NCBI GenBank assembly: GCA_002104905.1
Contig: MCFE01000345.1
Location: 1 to 64,000, forward strand
Origin: Basidiobolus meristosporus CBS 931.73
Lineage: Eukaryota; Basidiobolomycota; Basidiobolomycetes; Basidiobolales; Basidiobolaceae
Direction of reading: 5' to 3'
Length of the DNA stretch: 64,000 bases
A model generated the notes under the pieces. That model saw only the letters and a list, made by a program, of their open reading frames with translations. It had not been told where the DNA came from and did no database searches. The stretch's first letter is position 1; each line of letters opens with the position of its first letter. Shown in pieces: positions 59,461 through 64,000 of this stretch. Position numbers and translations under genes: made by a program.

Positions 59461-59616
59461 GGCTTAAAGCTTAAAGCAAGTATTAAAGAAGCATCTAGTT
59501 GCTGAGAGAGCACTGGTAAGGAACAAACATGCAGGTGGATTCTACCTGGGTCTGCCATGAGGATCCTGTGATGAGTCCATCACAATGCTGATAGCTTGCA
59601 ATTAATGACCCTCTAC

Positions 59617-60328
59617 AATAGACTTGCTCCATTGCATTGTGCCACATTGAGCCATGAGTGGCATATGATGCCATAGTGTGCCAGAGAGGCCAAGTAAACT
59701 TATACTTGGCCACAGAGTGAGAAACATAGCTCTTCATCTTCATGCAAAGCAGCTCCTGTGTCTCACCCATTGTGCTAATGGAAATCTATTTTTTGACATT
59801 TTTTTGGATCAATGTTTTGCAGGATGTGAAAGAGCACAAAAGGATTGAAGACATATATCTAGTACTCAATACCCATAGCACTCAGAATCCAGCTCCTGTG
59901 GCTTGTAACATGCACAAAAATGTATGGCACTATCTTGCACTATAAGTGCCTTATATAGGTTTTACTTTAGGGCTAATATTTAAATATAGTACCAGATAGT
60001 ACCAGTGGACCAAAATAGTGCCATGCATTTTTGTGACATGTTACAAGTCACAGGAGCTAGACTCAGAGTGCCATGGATATTGAGCACTACATGCATGTCT
60101 TCAATCTTTTTGTGCTCTTACAAATCCTGCATAATATTGATCCAAAAAAGGTCACAAAATGGATTTTCTCCAATACAATGGGTGAAACACAGGGGCTGCT
60201 TTGCATGAAGATGAAGAGCAATATCCCCCACTCTGTGGCCAAGTTTAGGTCTGCTATGCCTCTCTGGTACCCAATGGCAATATTTGGCACTCATGGCTCA
60301 ATGTGATACTATCCAACAGAAAAAGTCT
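59617..60328. repeat. Large inverted repeat of repeat C (two arms of about 330 bp)
   Basis: 59617-59945 is the reverse complement of 59990-60328 with mismatches, separated by about 45 bp. The left arm interrupts a repeat A fragment. The pair would fold into a long hairpin in RNA or single-stranded DNA. Confidence 0.65.
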
Positions 60329-60334
60329 TATGAA

Positions 60335-61060
60335 TCACAAAAACATGCCTTCTGCTTACTAACCTCTAAATACATGTGAATCCACTGCAATTGACATACT
60401 TCTCTCCCCTCAACTATACAACTCTTTGGTGGAATACCTGCAGAGTTGTCATATAACTTGTATTGCTGGTAGCATATACATCTTGCAAACATATGCTCAA
60501 TTACCACCACTTTTGTCATGAATACCTCCTGGATATCCACAAAGAGCTATTTGGTATTCAGGAAATATATCCCTCCTCCCTGGGGTATTCAAGTCCCCCT
60601 TGTAGGTGTACTCCAGCTCTTGTTTGTGTATATTCCATATTGAATGGTGTAGTAACTGGCTTGTAACCAGGTATTCCTTGGTAAAGTTGCCCTACTAAAG
60701 AATAGTTGCTTGTTGTGCCCAACCCAACTTTGTGTTACTTAACTGATTACCCCTGCATTGGGGCTGCTTAGCCCCTTAATGCCAATGTTATAGGTGCTGG
60801 CAGAGATAGGAAGATAAGTCAAGTTACAAGTACTTCTCTGTCCCATTTTTTTAAGAATATTACCATCAAGTGTGGCACAAATGAGATGAGTTGGCATATG
60901 TGCAACAGCCAGGAAGAATTGCAAAGTTCAGTGCGGAGGTGTAGATGGAGGCATCTATGCATTTGGATTACAAAGCTAAGCAGTCCCAATGCATAGGCAA
61001 TCAGTTAAGTGAAGCCAGGTTGCTTTGGATGCTACAAGCATGAGACTTTTATTTGGTCAA
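60335..61060 (+). repeat. Repeat B copy and Tnp2 3'-end fragments in inverted order
   Basis: 60335-60650 is a plus copy of repeat B. It is followed by Tnp2 3' flank sequence, and then by a short C-terminal Tnp2 segment and its flank in the opposite sense (about 60780-61060), which makes a small palindrome. This is rearranged debris of the same element family. Confidence 0.5.
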
Positions 61061-61191
61061 CTATGCAAAAGTATTTTTGATATGCCAGGTCATGATCCTT
61101 TCAATAAGCAGTTGACACAAATAAGTACCAGAATGCAACTTTGGTGGGATTGTTATCAGCAAGGAGATGAAATATGTTAGCTTAGTATAGG

Positions 61192-61561
61192 TGTTGCAAT
61201 ATAAGAAGTGATTTGGATATAAGAAACTTATCAAGATATGGTAATAATAGTTGTATTGTTGTTTATTCATAAAGAGGATTAGTATTTATACCTTTGTAGA
61301 AGTAATACAGTTATAACACTAAGTTAGGAGGGTTTCTTAACATTCAGGAGCATTCTGTACCAGTTCCAGGGTTAGTACATAATGTTTGGTGCAAAGCGTT
61401 AGTTTGATCTTCACTATAGGGGCATAATCATAGCATCATAGATGTGAAGAAACTGACAAAGTTAGGGCTGCAAATAAGTTCTAGACTGACCAAGACTAGT
61501 CTGGAATTGCCAAGTAAATTTTTAGCTGCTGAATGATACCAAATAGTCCAGTATTTCAACA
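61192..61561 (-). repeat. 3' LTR of a second copia family
   Basis: A 370-bp LTR with TGTTG and CAACA ends, reading on the minus strand, with a GTATAAATAC promoter core and a purine tract (minus strand GTTGAGGGGAG) at its inner edge. Its body does not match the 349-bp LTR family. The partner LTR must lie beyond the right edge. Confidence 0.75.
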
Positions 61562-64000
61562 CTCCCCTCAACTAAATAATTTCTTTATCCTAATTCCTCT
61601 CTCAGATTCTCAAATTGTGGTCTAGCTAGCAGTTTTGTCAATATATCTGACACCATTTGTCTGTTGGACAGTAAACCAGTTCTACTAAGCTATTTTCTAC
61701 AGTTTCCCTCACAAAGTGGTGTTGCATATCTTTGTACTTGGTTCTGGCATGATTAGTAGAATTCCTAGCTAATGCAACATAACTTTGATTAACTTTGTAA
61801 ATACATGTTGGCTCATCTAAATTAAAGCCTTAATCATTGAATAATTTCCATAGCTATATAGCCTCCTTATTTGCTTGGCAAGCAGCCATATATTCAGCTT
61901 CAGTTGCAGATAGGGCCACAGTTAGTTGTTTCTTGCAATTCCAAGCAATAGCTGCACCAGCATCAAGAAATACATACCTAGTGGTAGAGTGTCTGTCAAT
62001 CAGGTCTCTACCCCAATCAGAATCACTATAACTATTGGATTTCTACCTATTAGCTGCTCCAGAGTATTCCAGTACCATATTTATGGTACCTTGTAGATAT
62101 CTGAAAATCCACTCAACTGCTGCAACTTAATCTGATCCATAATTCTGCATGAGTTGACTGACTATTCCAACTGCTACTGCAATATCAGATCATTGTGGTG
62201 GTGTATAAGTCCAAGGGAGAGATACTTCCAACACTTCTCAAATGTTTTGTGTGGGGGGTTTTTGCTGAGTGTAATAACCTCTGGCAAAAGCTTGCTAGGA
62301 ATACTTGGGTTCTGTCTCTAATCTGATGTGATGGGGAACAAAGACACAAGCTTGTTAAGGGAAAACTATTCAGCTACAATCCCCAACTTAGTTGGCATCC
62401 TAACCAAAGTATGTGCTGGGTTCAGCATCCTTTGAGATGACAATGTACTAAAGCTCCCAAAGTCAAAACAACTGTAAACTCCACTAGCAGGGACTTGATA
62501 AGAATGCAGCTGTGGTCAATAGTTACAAAGACAGAAAGGTATCTTTGTCTGTACAAGAACAAACTTGGGGAAGAATCAAATATGATAAATGATACCTACT
62601 CTGAGTATTCCTCACAAGTAGTGCCTGCAAGGTCAGTTGGCTGTCAGCACAGTTTCCTGGGAGTGTCCTGTGGTTGGAAGGTCAGGTAGCAGCAGGTAGC
62701 AGTCATCACACCAATTAGCAAGATGGTATATTGATAAAAGGGATGATGATTTATTGTTGAGGGATAGCCTCCCTTATATACCCTTTTACTAGCTAAGTGA
62801 TTACTAATCATGGTGTTCCACAAGGTTCCAGATATCAATAGAAATCCTGATGACATCAGAATGACCTAAGAATGTTATAAGTAGGTGCCAGTAGATTCCA
62901 AGAGGCACAAAACATCCAACCAATCAGGAGTCAGTACTCTGAAACTTGTGTTATATAGAGATACCATATATGGTATTGAGATGGTAGGGATGGTGACACA
63001 GGCTGATTGTGTGTCACAGGTACTAGCGTGGGTACTTGCCTAATATAGAAGTACTTATAGCTTGTAATCTTACATAAAGTGAGGGGTAACTGATGCTATA
63101 AGGTAAGCAGCAGTGATAGTTAGCCAGCTTATGGGATAGTACAGATCAAGTAAGACAATTGGGATAAAACTAAAATAAGGGTAGTAGCAAAATAGGGAAG
63201 TAGATAATATAGGAATGAGCACATCTGTCAGTTGGTGTCACTGTGACCCCACTACAACATGTAGACACCATCAAGTGCATCAGGCTACCAACCATTGATT
63301 TATAGGGGAAGCTTTGGTCCATATTGGAGCCATTTTCACCTAAAACTGGCTGAGATTTGCTCAATTTTAGATTATTGTACATAGGGGTAGCTGCAGGCTT
63401 GCAACTTGACATTTTGAATCATCTGAGAATGTCCCTAATGTACTTGGACTGATTCAGCGCAATCTTCTGTGTAGGTATGTCAAAATTCACTTCAAATCCA
63501 AGAAAATAGCTCAATTTTCCAGACCCTTTTTGAGCTGCTTCACATATATACTATGATCTGCAGTGCTACAAATAAACCCAATCTCCTCTAGATATGAGTC
63601 AATCTTGTTATACCATGCTCTAGGTGCCTACTTAAGCCCATACAAAAATTTCCTAAGTCTGCAAACCTTATGAGGGCCTTTTGAGTTGGTAAAGCTTTCT
63701 GGTTGATCCATATATACAGTTTCTTGCAAATCCTCATTTAGAAAGACTGTTTTGAAGTTCAATTGGTGTATATCTAGACTGTGTACAGCTGCCAGGGTTA
63801 GAACTGTCCTAATGGAGTCAAGCTTTGCAACTAGAGCAAATGTCTCCTTAAAGTTTCTTCCATGGATCTGGGAGTAGCCTTTAGCCACTAATTAAGCCTT
63901 GTACTTATCAATGGTACCACTAGAGGTTATCTTGATCTTGTAGACCCATCTATATCCTATTGGCTTTCTCTCATTTGGTAAATCTACCAGTTCCCACATT
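61562..64000 (-). pseudogene. Second copia family, pol relic (runs off the window)
   Basis: The minus strand encodes broken RNase H and reverse transcriptase: RNase H with TEAEYMAA-type words near 61890, a block matching GSLMHLMVSTC at 63250-63310, and an open reverse transcriptase piece (63888-63628) with MAKGYSQIHGRNFKETFA and YMDQPESF. Stops and frame changes are many. It is interrupted by a roughly 1-kb LTR at about 62205-63257. The upstream half lies outside the window. Confidence 0.8.
62205..63257 (-). repeat. Solo LTR of about 1 kb inserted in the copia relic
   Basis: The sequence between the broken halves of pol begins, on the minus strand, TGTAGTGGGGTCACAGTGAC and ends CACCACCACA, giving TGTAGTGG/CCACCACA ends. 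It holds the region shared with 54400-54830 and a TATA-like CTTATATACC. Ends and size resemble gypsy-type LTRs. A clean target duplication is not visible. Confidence 0.55.

Noticed and set aside
1-64000. tRNA genes, rRNA genes, CRISPR arrays, prokaryotic operons
   Set aside because: I looked for the tRNA T-arm pattern on both strands, regular spacer-repeat arrays and bacterial gene layout, and saw none.

Overview
The window is nuclear DNA from a fungus. The host genes carry many short GT-AG introns (about 45-75 bp) and encode fungal families: a RIM15/Cek1-type AGC kinase, a Ran1/Ksp1-like kinase, a Sec14-like protein, an AIM32-like [2Fe-2S] protein, an ELO elongase and a UPF0303 protein. The lineage cannot be fixed from the sequence. 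The intron density would suit an early-diverging (non-Dikarya) fungus, but that is inference. I see no bacterial-style operons, tRNA, rRNA or CRISPR arrays.

The left 35 kb is the gene-bearing part. In order it holds: a CRAL-TRIO (Sec14-like) lipid-transfer protein (1035-1859, -); an AIM32/Apd1-like protein with bis-Cys bis-His cluster ligands (2414-3295, -, 2 exons); a C-terminal two-finger C2H2 transcription factor (7262-8377, +); a Ran1-like Ser/Thr kinase (11750-13465, -, 2 exons); the translation GTPase DRG1/Rbg1 (16909-18678, +, 11 exons); a UPF0303 protein (18958-19440, +); a RIM15/Cek1-like kinase (20123-26118, -, 17 exons, about 1658 aa); an SLC41/MgtE-type Mg2+ transporter (30321-32126, -, 9 exons); ribosomal protein uL16/RPL10 (32688-33335, -); and an ELO fatty-acid elongase (34164-35136, +, 3 exons), divergent from RPL10. 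Growth control (DRG1, uL16) and nutrient or stress kinases (RIM15-like, Ran1-like) sit near each other, but nothing shows that they are co-regulated. Long intergenic stretches (3.3-7.2, 8.4-11.7, 13.5-16.9 and 26.1-30.3 kb) show no convincing genes. Worn LTR relics lie at about 4.5-5.1 kb.

From about 35.3 kb to the right edge the sequence becomes a nested transposon graveyard with almost no CpG. It contains two degenerate copies of one Ty1/copia family with complete LTR pairs and perfect 5-bp target-site duplications (39327-44094 + and 47924-52604 -). It also holds several solo LTRs, two inverted relics of a Tnp2 (CACTA/EnSpm-type) transposase, fragments of an unrecognised repeat-borne ORF, dispersed 330-500 bp repeats, and a second copia family (61192-64000, -) split by a roughly 1 kb solo LTR.

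The most interesting observations are three. First, the copia family appears to start gag inside its primer-binding site, with the AUG lying opposite the CAU anticodon of initiator tRNA-Met. Second, there is a sharp CpG cliff at the gene/transposon boundary. Third, a coherent but unidentified repeat-encoded protein is present in two fragments. I found no convincing new defence or regulatory system.
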